Shown: positions 47,810 through 56,188 of the stretch, in pieces
How positions within the stretch are numbered: the first letter of the stretch is position 1
Layout: every line of letters starts with the position of its first letter
Source: Rhodococcus sp. Z13
GTDB taxonomy: Bacteria; Actinomycetota; Actinomycetes; Mycobacteriales; Mycobacteriaceae
Length of the DNA stretch: 64,000 nt
Direction: 5' to 3'
Assembly: GCF_025837095.1 (NCBI RefSeq)
Contig: NZ_CP107551.1
Location: 2,846,668 to 2,910,667, forward strand
The notes under the pieces: model-generated
What the model saw: only the letters and a program-made list of their open reading frames with translations
What the model was told of the DNA's origin: nothing
The model's database searches: none
Made by a program: the position numbers and the translations under genes

Positions 47810-50374
47810 TCATTCCACGACGAGGCGGCCCGCCATGGCGATGGCCTCCTCGCGGGAGTGCACGCCGAGTTTCCGGTACAGCGACCGCAACTGGGTCTTG
47901 ACCGTGTTGAGGCTGACGTACTGCTGCTTCGCGATGCTCGCCGGGCTCCCGCCCTCGAGCAGCGCGTCGAGAACGGCACGTTCCCTCCGGGTGAGGCGCA
48001 CGGCGGGCCGGATCTCCCGGAAGGAGCCGTACTCGGCGACGGCCTCCTCGAGGTCCAGCGGAAGGTCCACCCCCAGCGACAGGACGTCGCGCACCGCGGA
48101 GGGTGGCAGCGTGACGAACGGCCGGGTGACGCCGCTGTGCCGCGACAGCACGACCGCGCGCTGGAGGTGCCGCCGGGCCTCGGTGCGACGGCCGAGCCGC
48201 AGCGCCGCGACCGAGCCGATGAGCGCGAGTTCCGCGCACACGGCCGGGCAGCGTTCCAGATCGATGTCGTCGCGGTGCACGATCGCCTCCGCACCACCCG
48301 GATCCCCGACGAGCAGGAGCAGCCTGGCCCGGGTCGGGGCGGTGAGCGGATGCGTCGAGTTCTTCAGGATCTCGCGGGCCGGGGCGGCCTGGCCGAGCGC
48401 GAGGTACAGATCGGCGCGGACGGCGTCGATCAGCACCGACGCGATCCCGGTACGGCGGTGCTCGAACCGCGGCAGCTCCGAGTCGATGTACAGCAGGCCG
48501 TCCGCGGGGACCCCGGCCAGCAGTGCCTGCCGCCCCCGCGCGTAGAGGACCGCCGCCCACAGTTCCTCCTTGTCGGAGGGAGCACCGAGTTCGGCGAGGG
48601 CGTCGAAGGCGGTGTCGGCGTCGAGCCGGTCGACGGCCACGAGCGCGGTGGCGACCAGCGCTGCCGTACGCACGGCAGCCTCGGCCTCGCCCAGGATCGG
48701 CGGGTACCGTCGCTCCTCCTCCACCCAGCGGACGGCCTCGTGGGCCTGCCCCCGGACGGCGTCGAGGAGGGCGAGTTTGCCGGCGGCCTCCCGGCGGACG
48801 TAGATGCCCGCCCCGGCGGAGTGGGCGAACCGCAGCATCCGCAGGGCGTCCCCGGCGCGGCCGCCGAGCATGTAGACGGTGCCGAAGTTGAGGAACTTCA
48901 GGGCGTGGGCGTGCCGGATCGTCTCGTCGACCCCGTCGAGATCCGGCAGTGATTCGTCGATCATGGTGTCGCACAGGTCCATCGCCCGGTCGTACTCGCC
49001 CCGCATCCGCAGCGCGCCGAGCCGCAGGACCGTCTCGAACGGCTGGGGGAACTCGAAGGAGGCGGGAAGCGGGATCGCCGCGGCGGCGTCCTCGTCGAGC
49101 CCGGGGAGGTGCGTCCCGGATCCGTCCCGCACGCCCGTTGCCGGGACGAGCGTGCGCAGCGACGCCGTGGTCGGGTCGCCCGCCGCGATCTCCTTCGGGA
49201 TCAGGTCGAGCAGCACCGGGCCGAGGGAGCGGAGCGAACCGTCGGCGTACAGCGTGGTCCAGTGCTGCGCGACGATCCCGAGGGCGCGCTGCCAGTCGCC
49301 GTGCTCTACGACGTGCCGCAGGGCGATGTCCGGTCGGGAGCGCTGCAGCCAGTACTCGACGAGCGCGGCGCGCGCCTGCTGCAGGTCCTCCGGATGATCG
49401 GCGGCCGCGACCCTCAGCAGGGAGGCGCGCACGACCTCCGGGTAGCGCCAGGCGTGTTCCTCGTCCGCGGTGCCGGCCGAACCCCCCGGGGCCGTGTCGA
49501 GCGGGCCATCCGGGGCCGTGTCGAGCAGGCCCTCCGCGACCAGGGTGTCGACGAATCGGTCGGCGTCGGGGACCTGGGGCAGAGCGGCGAGCGAACCGGT
49601 CGTCAGACGCTCCGGTGTCGCGGAGACGAGAACCGCGCGGCACGACCGTGCCAGCGCGGGCTCGGCGGCGACCAGGCGCGTGACGAGCAGGTCGATCGCC
49701 TTGTCGACGAGTTCGTCGAGGGCCTCGGTGTCGTAGGCGCGTTGGGGTTCCTCGGCGCGCAGGGCCGCGCACACCGCGGCGACCAGGGCGGGCAGGCCGT
49801 CGGTCCGGCGGGTGATCCACTCGGCGGTGCGTTCGTCGCGAGGGACCCCGAACACCCGGCACAGCGCCGCGGTCTCGTCCACCGTGAAGGCCAGGGAGTC
49901 GGTGCCGATCTCCGTCCATCCGGGGCCGCAGTCCGGCCGGGCGCCCCGGACGTCGCGGTTCCGGCTCGTCACCACGAGCCGCATCCCGGTCCCGAGCTGC
50001 AGCAGACGCTGGGCCCGCTCCTCGATCCCGTCGACCGACTGCACTCCGTCGAGGGCGAGGAGCACGGGGCGGGGGTTCCGGCGCAGCAGTGCGCACAATG
50101 TCTCGAACGGGTCGTCCCCCGCCACGGGCTCGGCGATTCCCAGAGAGGTGCACGCCGCCGACAGCACCCCGGCCCAGTAGGCCCCGGTCGCGGTGTCGGA
50201 TGCGGGTTCGGGGACGAAGACCGGCACCAGGTCGGGGCACGGATCGGTGGCCAGCCACGTCCGGACGAGGGTCGTCTTGCCCGAGAACCGACCGCCGTGG
50301 ATCATCACAGATTCGGTTCGTTGTGAAAGAAGTGAGAACAAACGGCGACGAAACAGGGGCAGTGTTCCCGGCAC
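47810..50374 (-). CDS. Large ATP-binding LuxR-family regulator (MalT/STAND type)
   Basis: The 854-residue protein has an N-terminal P-loop (GGRFSGKT, 27-34), an ATPase core with LLALDGVQS (Walker B-like) and LVVTSRNRD, about 400 residues of helical repeats (TPR-like), and a C-terminal LuxR HTH (LTRRERAVLDALLEGGSPASIAKQ, split by turns, then VSLNTVKTQLRSLYRKLGV). This is the MalT/STAND layout, in which ligand binding triggers ATP-dependent assembly on promoters. A 16-bp sequence is repeated with a 24-bp period near 49486-49525, giving LDTAP twice. The insertion sequence lies just upstream, between it and the glutamate decarboxylase operon. Its target and inducer are unknown. Confidence 0.87.
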   Translation of the reverse strand: MPGTLPLFRRRLFSLLSQRTESVMIHGGRFSGKTTLVRTWLATDPCPDLVPVFVPEPASDTATGAYWAGVLSAACTSLGIAEPVAGDDPFETLCALLRRNPRPVLLALDGVQSVDGIEERAQRLLQLGTGMRLVVTSRNRDVRGARPDCGPGWTEIGTDSLAFTVDETAALCRVFGVPRDERTAEWITRRTDGLPALVAAVCAALRAEEPQRAYDTEALDELVDKAIDLLVTRLVAAEPALARSCRAVLVSATPERLTTGSLAALPQVPDADRFVDTLVAEGLLDTAPDGPLDTAPGGSAGTADEEHAWRYPEVVRASLLRVAAADHPEDLQQARAALVEYWLQRSRPDIALRHVVEHGDWQRALGIVAQHWTTLYADGSLRSLGPVLLDLIPKEIAAGDPTTASLRTLVPATGVRDGSGTHLPGLDEDAAAAIPLPASFEFPQPFETVLRLGALRMRGEYDRAMDLCDTMIDESLPDLDGVDETIRHAHALKFLNFGTVYMLGGRAGDALRMLRFAHSAGAGIYVRREAAGKLALLDAVRGQAHEAVRWVEEERRYPPILGEAEAAVRTAALVATALVAVDRLDADTAFDALAELGAPSDKEELWAAVLYARGRQALLAGVPADGLLYIDSELPRFEHRRTGIASVLIDAVRADLYLALGQAAPAREILKNSTHPLTAPTRARLLLLVGDPGGAEAIVHRDDIDLERCPAVCAELALIGSVAALRLGRRTEARRHLQRAVVLSRHSGVTRPFVTLPPSAVRDVLSLGVDLPLDLEEAVAEYGSFREIRPAVRLTRRERAVLDALLEGGSPASIAKQQYVSLNTVKTQLRSLYRKLGVHSREEAIAMAGRLVVE
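49486..49525. repeat. Short tandem repeat in the LuxR-type regulator gene
   Basis: A 16-bp unit (49486-49501) recurs at 49510-49525 with a 24-bp period, so the frame is kept and the protein reads LDTAPDGPLDTAPGG. It lies in a hydrophilic linker after the ATPase part. Confidence 0.8.
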
Positions 50375-50543
50375 GTTCGATTCCCTCTCGACCTAGGGAC
50401 GGAACCGCCCCCGACACGGAATCCGTTGATCTTGGACAGACTTTACCAGCGCTTCGGAGAAATTGTGGTTCTCACACGCAATTCCCGAACTTCACGCATC
50501 GGACGAAAAGAATTTCTCCGGCGTGATTCGTCGTGCCTCTCGT

Positions 50544-50561
50544 ACTGAGGTTTTCTCAGTA
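50544..50561. repeat. Left terminal inverted repeat of the insertion sequence
   Basis: ACTGAGGTTTTCTCAGTA, pairing with the right end at 16 of 18 bases. The transposase stop codon (50556-50558) lies inside it. Confidence 0.85.
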
Positions 50562-51386
50562 GCGTCCTGCATGCTCGAATTGGGTGAGAACGAGCGCCGC
50601 TTTGACGATGGAACCGATTCTTTTGGGGCACAGGGTGATCCTGGCGAGTGCCTTCCATCGGGTGGTGAGCAATGCGGCGGCACGTTCGCCGAGGCACCGC
50701 AGACTGGTCAGCAGCGTGTTGCGGCAGGCGGTGTCGGCGTCGAGAGTGTTGCCGTCGGCAGGAGCCTTCGTGGGCGTGTGGATACCGATGCCCACCCCCT
50801 GATAACCCTGGTCCGCGAGGGTGAGCAGACCCTGAGCTGCGGCGGCGTACAACGCGCCCGTAATTCCGTGTGCGCGGGCCGCGGTCAGATCGTGGGTGCT
50901 GCCCGGCAGCGATTCCGACACCCACAACGGGAATCCGTCCGCGGTCGCGATGAACTGGACGTTCGCACCGAATCGGCGGTGTTTACCGGAGTACCACCGG
51001 TGGACCGGGGTGCCCTTCGTTCCGATCGTGGTCTCACGGACCCGGTCGGTGGGGATCAGCGTGCCGTCGAGGATCACGTGCGTCCGTCCCGCGGCGAGTC
51101 GGTCGCTGAGCACGTCGGCCAGGTCCGGAGCTTGCGCGGCGAGAACGTCGATGCCTTCGTGCAGGTACCGGTAGCCGGTGGCGATGGAGATGCCGGCGTC
51201 GTGGGCCAGTGCGGTCAGTGGGGTGTCCTGTCGGAACCAGCGCAGTACGAGGACCGCGTGGCGGAAGGGAGTCAGGGCGCGGCGTCCGCGGCGGCTGCCG
51301 CGTTCACGACGGTTGACCTGCAGCAATGCGGCGAGGTGCTGGGCGAGAGGGCGTGGGACGTCGAGCGTGGCAGAATAGGTGATCAC
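50556..51386 (-). CDS. IS5-family transposase (DDE_Tnp_4 type)
   Basis: The 276-residue transposase has an N-terminal helix-turn-helix (ALTPFRHAVLVLRWFRQDTP and LAHDAGISIATGYRYL) and a DDE nuclease domain with HVILDGTLIPTDR, GKHRRFGANVQF, PLWVSESLPGSTHDLTAAR and TLADQGYQGVGIGIHTP. The length and motif order match complete rhodococcal IS5-like transposases, so it looks functional. GTG 51386 (V-I-T-Y start) is used; the frame continues upstream nearly to the right terminal repeat from a TTG without support. Confidence 0.9.
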   Translation of the reverse strand: MITYSATLDVPRPLAQHLAALLQVNRRERGSRRGRRALTPFRHAVLVLRWFRQDTPLTALAHDAGISIATGYRYLHEGIDVLAAQAPDLADVLSDRLAAGRTHVILDGTLIPTDRVRETTIGTKGTPVHRWYSGKHRRFGANVQFIATADGFPLWVSESLPGSTHDLTAARAHGITGALYAAAAQGLLTLADQGYQGVGIGIHTPTKAPADGNTLDADTACRNTLLTSLRCLGERAAALLTTRWKALARITLCPKRIGSIVKAALVLTQFEHAGRY

Positions 51387-51490
51387 GTGGAGCCTCTGGT
51401 TCTTGGACTTGGTCTTCGCAAATCCAGTCCTACCAGGGGCTCTGCGTCTCTTCGTGATTCGGGTATCGCACCGCTCGGCCAAGATCAACT

Positions 51491-51508
51491 TACTGAGAAG
51501 ACCTCACT
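51491..51508. repeat. Right terminal inverted repeat of the insertion sequence
   Basis: TACTGAGAAGACCTCACT, whose complement matches the left end at 16 of 18 positions. The transposase start lies 105 bp inside. Confidence 0.85.
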
Positions 51509-51524
51509 GTCGGCACAACAGAAT

Positions 51525-51555
51525 GGGGAGAAAAGCTCGCAGAGCTTCTCTCCCC
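51525..51555 (-). terminator. Hairpin downstream of the glutamate decarboxylase gene, distal
   Basis: A 14-bp stem (51525-51538 with 51542-51555) has one mismatch and a 3-nt loop. It follows a second hairpin nearer the stop and precedes the insertion sequence. Confidence 0.7.
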
Positions 51556-51588
51556 GCTTCCGTTCACGACATCGGCGTGAATTCCGGC

Positions 51589-51618
51589 GCGGTACCGCCC
51601 CCAGGGGAGCGGTACCGC
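51589..51618 (-). terminator. Hairpin immediately after the glutamate decarboxylase stop
   Basis: Two copies of the 10-bp palindrome GCGGTACCGC (51589-51598 and 51609-51618) can pair with each other, extended by CCCC/GGGG, or fold separately. It begins 13 nt past the stop codon. Two successive hairpins suggest strong insulation of this operon. Confidence 0.7.
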
Positions 51619-51631
51619 CGGCCGGTGCGTT

Positions 51632-53011
51632 CTAGTGCGCGAACGCCGTGTCGGAGTGACCCCGACCGACACCCTTGCGGAGGTAACCGACCACGTCGGC
51701 GATGGCCTCACCGAGCTTGTAGGCGAGATCGCGGCTGAAGCCCTCGCGGAGCACGATGCGCAGCACCGCGACGTCCTCCGCGTCGGCCGGCATCGTGTAG
51801 GCCGGCACCTGGAAACCGCGGGCCCGCAGTTCGTGGGAGATGTCGAACACCGTGAAGCCGGGATCTCCCGACACCTGGAAGGAGATGACCGGAATGGCGG
51901 AACCGTCGGTGATGATCTCCATGTTCTCGATCGCGGCGATCTGCTTCGACAGCATGAGGGCCGTGTCGCGCAGTGTCTCCATGATCTGGGTGTAGCCGGC
52001 GACGCCGAGCCGGATGAAGTTGTAGTACTGGCCGATGACCTGGTTACCCGGTCGCGAGAAGTTCAGGGTGAACGTCGGCATGTCGCCACCGAGATAGTTG
52101 ACCCGGAAGACCAGATCCTCGGGCAGGTGCTCCTTCGACCGCCAGACGACGAAACCGATACCCGGATAGGTCATGCCGTACTTGTGACCGCTGACGTTGA
52201 TCGACACGACCCGCGGTACCCGGAAGTCCCACTCGAGGTCCGGATGGAGGAAGGGCACCACGAAGCCCCCGGAGGCGGCGTCGACGTGCAGCGGGACGTC
52301 GGGACCACCGGAGGCGGCGAGCTCGTCGAGCGCCGCGGCGATCTCCGCGACCGGCTCGAGCTCACCGGTGAAGGTGGTGCCGAGGATCGCGACGACACCG
52401 ATGGTGTTCTCGTCGACCGCTTCCCGGACCTGCTCGGGGGTGATCACATAGCGGCCGGGCTCCATCGGCAGGTACTTCGGCTCGACGTCGAAGTAGCGGC
52501 AGAACTTCTCCCACACGACCTGTACGTTGCTGCCCAGCACCAGGTTCGGCTTCGACGCGTCCTTGCCGGCGGCCCTGCGAGCCTCACGCCAGCGCCACTT
52601 GAGCGCGAGACCGCCCAGCATGACGGCTTCGGACGAACCGATCGTCGAGACGCCGGTGGCCGAGGACGGATCGGCCGGGTCGAGGTCCTCGGCGTTGAAC
52701 AGGGCCGCGACCATGTTGACGCAGCGGGTCTCGATCTCCGCCGTCGCCGGGTACTCGTCCTTGTCGATCATGTTCTTGTCGAACGTCTCGGCCATGAGAC
52801 GGCCCGCCTGCGGATCCATCCACGTGGTGACGAAGGTCGCCAGGTTCAGGCGCGAGCTGCCGTCGAGCATCAGCTCGTCGTGGATGAACTGGTAGGTCGC
52901 CTCCGGGTCGGTCTCCGATTTGGGAAGCCGCAGAGCAGGAATCGGTTCGGTACCGAGCCTGCCGGTGAAGGCGGGTGCGAGTGTCTCGGCTGGAGCATTG
53001 GACTCTGACAT
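51632..53011 (-). CDS. gadB: Glutamate decarboxylase
   Basis: The PLP enzyme converts glutamate to GABA plus CO2, consuming a proton. The 459-residue product has the group II decarboxylase core with HVDAASGG (D244) and the Schiff-base lysine K277 in SGHKYGM, aligned with the E. coli enzyme. The protein ends in a histidine (DTAFAH). In E. coli GadB a penultimate C-terminal His closes the site at neutral pH, so a similar control is possible. ATG 53011 has GGAGG 5 nt upstream. It is the last gene of an operon with a Pip-type membrane protein and an ABC-like protein. No glutamate/GABA antiporter gene is nearby. Confidence 0.93.
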   Translation of the reverse strand: MSESNAPAETLAPAFTGRLGTEPIPALRLPKSETDPEATYQFIHDELMLDGSSRLNLATFVTTWMDPQAGRLMAETFDKNMIDKDEYPATAEIETRCVNMVAALFNAEDLDPADPSSATGVSTIGSSEAVMLGGLALKWRWREARRAAGKDASKPNLVLGSNVQVVWEKFCRYFDVEPKYLPMEPGRYVITPEQVREAVDENTIGVVAILGTTFTGELEPVAEIAAALDELAASGGPDVPLHVDAASGGFVVPFLHPDLEWDFRVPRVVSINVSGHKYGMTYPGIGFVVWRSKEHLPEDLVFRVNYLGGDMPTFTLNFSRPGNQVIGQYYNFIRLGVAGYTQIMETLRDTALMLSKQIAAIENMEIITDGSAIPVISFQVSGDPGFTVFDISHELRARGFQVPAYTMPADAEDVAVLRIVLREGFSRDLAYKLGEAIADVVGYLRKGVGRGHSDTAFAH

Positions 53012-53082
53012 GGTTTCCTCCATTTCCCGCATCGAACACTCGTCGATCCGGTGGACATCGGGGACATACGGGCGGGCGGCTC

Positions 53083-54984
53083 TCACACCTCGATCGGCGG
53101 GTACAGCCTCTCCATCGTGTAGCGGCGATTGCGGCGGACCGACATGGCACTCAGCGACAACGATACGAGCAGGACGCCGCCGAGAACGGCGATTGCGATC
53201 CACAACCGGGAGTCGATGTGCTCGGCCACCGTGAGCTGCCGCAGACCGTTGACCGTGTAGGTCATCGGGTCGAACGGATGGATGTACTGGAACGGCTTGG
53301 CCGTGGTCGGGACCGGGTAGATGCCGCCGGCGGAGACGAGCTGCAGCATCAGGAACGCCAGGGTGACCACACGGCCCACCGCGACGCCGAAGACCGCGTT
53401 GAAGGCCTGGATCATGGCGAGATAGGTCGCCGAGATCAGCATCAGGAACAGGATCGTGCCCAGCACGTGCTTGACGTCGAGGCCGACACCGAAGTGCACG
53501 ACGGTGTACATCACGACCACCTGCAGGATGCCCACGAGCAGGGCCGGCCAGTACGAGGCGAGGACCGTGCGGAAGGCACCGAGGTTGGCGACCGTGGGCC
53601 GCGACTGCAGCGGGGTGAGCAGCATCCAGGTGATGATGCCGCCGACGAACAGGGCGAGCGACAGGAAGAACGGCGCGAAACCGGTACCGAAGGTCGGTGC
53701 CTCGTTCGTGTAGTCCTGCTGCAGCGCAACGGGAGTCGAGAGGGTCTCGGCCGTCGCGGTGCGCTGCGCGTCGGTCCAGCTGGGCACCTGGCCGGCGCCC
53801 TCGCTCAGGGCCTGGGCGAGTTCCTGCGCGCCGTCCACGAGCTGGAAGCTGCCGTCGGTGAGCTGGACTAGACCCGAACTCAGCTGGCTCGCCCCCGAGT
53901 TCAGTTCGTCGACGCCGCTGCGGAGCTGGTTCACCTCACCGGCGAGGCCCCCGCTCGTCAGCATCGCCAGCGCCCTCTGCACCGGGCTGTTCGGGTCGAC
54001 GAGCTGGTATTCGAGCTGCTGGGCATCGGAGCGCAGGCTGACGATCTCCGCGCGCAGCGCCTCGGCGTCCGCTTCCACCTGCTGGGTGGTCAGCGGGGTC
54101 AGTGCGGCGATCGCCTGCTGGACCACCGGGTCCGAGCTACGGCCGAGGATGTCGACGACCTGCTGGACGGCATCGTTCACCCGGGACTGAGTGGATGCGG
54201 GCACACGGGACTCGAGGGCCTCGAGCGAGGACCGCAGTTCCGTCGCCTGCGCCGCGACGCCGGAGAGGGTGCCACTGTCGAGGGCCTGCAGCAGCGGGCC
54301 GGTCACGCCGTCGATCGCGGTGGCGAGCTCGTTCGCGCCGGCGGCGAGCTGGGCCGAGCCGTCACGCGCCGTGACCATGTTGGTCGCCAGCTCCTCGGCA
54401 CCCGAGGCGAGCTGCTCGGCTCCGTCGGCGGCCTGCTTCAGACCCGATCCGGCGGACTCGAGGCCGGTGAGCACCGTGCCGACGCCCTGAGCGCCGATCG
54501 TGGAGTTCACCTGGTTGATGACCTGCTCGGACGCGTCCTGCCCGATGATCGTGGCGAGGTAGTTGTTCGCGTCGTTGAAGGTGAACACCAGGTTCGCCTT
54601 CTCGGGGTTGTCACCGTTGGGTGATTCCACCGCCGCGGTGAAGTTCTCCGGGATGGTGATCGTGTAGTAGTACTTCCCGTCGGCCAGACCCGCGACGGCG
54701 TCGTCCTCGGAGACCTCCTCGAGATCGAGCTGGCCGGAGGCGATGAGCGACTTGACGACCTGGTCGCCGGCGTCGACCCGCTCCCCCGTCGCCGAGACAC
54801 CGATGTCGTTGTTGACGATCGCAGCGGGGATCTTGTTCACCGCACCGAAGGGATTCCAGAACGCCCACAGGTACATGGCGCCGTACAGCAACGGCATGAG
54901 AACGATCGTCACGATCGCGATGCGCGGCATGGTGCCGCGGAAGTAGCGCTTCGAATCGCTACCGAGCGAGATGCCTGCGAGCAC
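53083..54984 (-). CDS. YhgE/Pip-domain membrane protein
   Basis: The 633-residue protein has one N-terminal membrane segment (IAIVTIVLMPLLYGAMYLW), about 370 extracytoplasmic residues, then five membrane segments at the C-terminus from FAPFFLSLALFVGGI onward. The outside part contains repeated heptad-like units with SGxxxLxxG and LxxGAxEL patterns (for example GAEQLASGAEELA, GVDELNSGASQL), typical of YhgE/Pip proteins related to phage-infection protein and ESX/ABC-2 permeases. GTG 54984 starts 3 nt after the ABC-like gene. Such proteins are thought to act as export permeases with an ATPase; here the ATPase partner looks degenerate. Confidence 0.9.
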   Translation of the reverse strand: MLAGISLGSDSKRYFRGTMPRIAIVTIVLMPLLYGAMYLWAFWNPFGAVNKIPAAIVNNDIGVSATGERVDAGDQVVKSLIASGQLDLEEVSEDDAVAGLADGKYYYTITIPENFTAAVESPNGDNPEKANLVFTFNDANNYLATIIGQDASEQVINQVNSTIGAQGVGTVLTGLESAGSGLKQAADGAEQLASGAEELATNMVTARDGSAQLAAGANELATAIDGVTGPLLQALDSGTLSGVAAQATELRSSLEALESRVPASTQSRVNDAVQQVVDILGRSSDPVVQQAIAALTPLTTQQVEADAEALRAEIVSLRSDAQQLEYQLVDPNSPVQRALAMLTSGGLAGEVNQLRSGVDELNSGASQLSSGLVQLTDGSFQLVDGAQELAQALSEGAGQVPSWTDAQRTATAETLSTPVALQQDYTNEAPTFGTGFAPFFLSLALFVGGIITWMLLTPLQSRPTVANLGAFRTVLASYWPALLVGILQVVVMYTVVHFGVGLDVKHVLGTILFLMLISATYLAMIQAFNAVFGVAVGRVVTLAFLMLQLVSAGGIYPVPTTAKPFQYIHPFDPMTYTVNGLRQLTVAEHIDSRLWIAIAVLGGVLLVSLSLSAMSVRRNRRYTMERLYPPIEV

Positions 54985-54987
54985 CTG

Positions 54988-55833
54988 TCACTTCCTCTTC
55001 GTCAGGACGCCGATGTCACCGGGTCCGAGCAGATCCTGCATGTCCACCACGGCGCGCACCCCGAGCGCGGGATCGACGGGATTGACGTCGCCGATGAGCA
55101 CCGACTGGTTGCGGCCGAGATCGACGAGGCGCCGGAGCAGGGTCTCGCGCTCGACGTCGTCGGCGATCTTGTCGATGCGGCCCACCACCAGCAGCGGGGG
55201 ACGCCGGGTGTTCGCCACGGAGATCCGCAGCAGCAACTGCTGGATCTCGGGCAGGTCGTCGACGAAGGCCTCGAGCGGCGGCAGCGGCACCTCGCCGAAG
55301 ATCTCCTCGCACATCTCCGCGACGCCGTCCTCCCGAACCCGCGGAACCAACTTGTACCAGGGGGAATCCCACCGTTTCTGCTCGGTGACGAGATCCCGGA
55401 CGGTGACCGACGGGCGCACCTCGTCGAGTTCGTTCATGCACGCGATCGCCGAGTTGGCGATGATCTTCTGCGGCCGGCTCTCGCCGAGGACGGTCAGCGT
55501 CCCCTTGTTCAGGCGCATGCGGCCGCACAGGGCCATGAGCAGTGCGGTCCGCGCGGCGCCGGCCGGCGCGGCCACCACCGTCACACCACCCGCATCGATG
55601 TCGAGATCGAGGGGCCCGAACACGGGCCCCCACGGGCCGTGTACTTCGATACCCCGGGCGGAGACCAGCGTTCCCGGCACCCGGTGCGCGGAGGCGGGCT
55701 CCACGACGGGCGCTTCGAAGCGCTGGGTGCCGACGTCCTGGACGTCGACCGGAGTGTGTTCTCCGTCGGCGGCGAGGGAGTCCTCGAGTTCGTCCCACGC
55801 CTCCGCGTCACTGTGTTGTCCGTATCTGTTCAC
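54988..55833 (-). CDS. ABC-type ATPase-like protein with degenerate catalytic motifs
   Basis: The 281-residue protein has about 55 acidic lead-in residues, then an ABC nucleotide-binding fold: GIEVHGPWGPVFGPLDLDI, then APAGAARTALLMALCG where Walker A should be. Every catalytic motif is altered. Walker A has Arg95 in place of Lys; the signature LSGGQ reads LPEIQ (194-198); Walker B ends VVGR (216-219) with no Asp-Glu pair; and the H-loop reads IGDV with Asp249 in place of His. It is therefore probably a non-hydrolysing scaffold or sensor. GTG 55833 is used. It starts the operon with the Pip protein and gadB. Confidence 0.8.
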   Translation of the reverse strand: MNRYGQHSDAEAWDELEDSLAADGEHTPVDVQDVGTQRFEAPVVEPASAHRVPGTLVSARGIEVHGPWGPVFGPLDLDIDAGGVTVVAAPAGAARTALLMALCGRMRLNKGTLTVLGESRPQKIIANSAIACMNELDEVRPSVTVRDLVTEQKRWDSPWYKLVPRVREDGVAEMCEEIFGEVPLPPLEAFVDDLPEIQQLLLRISVANTRRPPLLVVGRIDKIADDVERETLLRRLVDLGRNQSVLIGDVNPVDPALGVRAVVDMQDLLGPGDIGVLTKRK

Positions 55834-56188
55834 CGACCGTCCTTGCGGTTCCTCGTGGCCGGAACGACTCCGTCGGAGTGCGCGGGGGCGCGCATTCCGG
55901 TCACCCACGGATTCTCGGCGGAAACGACGACAGCGTTACTGCCGCCGCCGCGGAACGGAAGGTGATGAATGCACTCCGGAGTCTCCGTCATGAAATGGGA
56001 CGTTATCGGTCCGGACGGAATGCATCCGACTCCCACCGGAGGAAGCACTCGAATTCACCCCCCGGTTTCACCCGAGGTGACGACAATTCGAGATCGTTTG
56101 CGTCAGCGACGGTTCGGAACAACTACCCGGATGGAGAGTTTTTCCGTCATATCCGGTATTTTCCGGGATCGTGTTTTACACTCCGCGC
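55834..56188. promoter_or_regulatory. Divergent intergenic region upstream of the ABC/Pip/gadB operon
   Basis: This 355-bp gap has no credible gene and should hold the promoters of the gadB operon (minus) and of the YrhK-like gene (plus). It is less GC-rich near 56080-56190. An 8-bp inverted repeat CTCGAATT/AATTCGAG (56048-56055 and 56085-56092) with a 29-nt spacer is the only symmetric element noted. No -35/-10 pair is convincing. Confidence 0.5.

Larger units (their letters stand above)
50544..51508. mobile_element. IS5-type insertion sequence, about 965 bp, apparently intact
   Basis: One transposase gene is enclosed by 18-bp terminal inverted repeats (50544-50561 and 51491-51508) that match at 16 of 18 positions. 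Each repeat is itself a partial palindrome (ACTGAG...CTCAGT on the left). The 3-bp flanks (CGT left, GTC right) are not identical, so no target duplication is proven. It sits between the regulator gene and the terminators of the glutamate decarboxylase operon, interrupting no recognisable gene. Confidence 0.85.

Noticed and set aside
50541-51511. Target-site duplication of the insertion sequence
   Set aside because: The 3-bp flanks CGT and GTC differ and no longer match was found, so none is claimed.
54211-54480. A coiled-coil repeat inside the Pip gene as a separate gene
   Set aside because: The small plus-strand frames here are antisense shadows; the periodicity belongs to the Pip extracytoplasmic domain.
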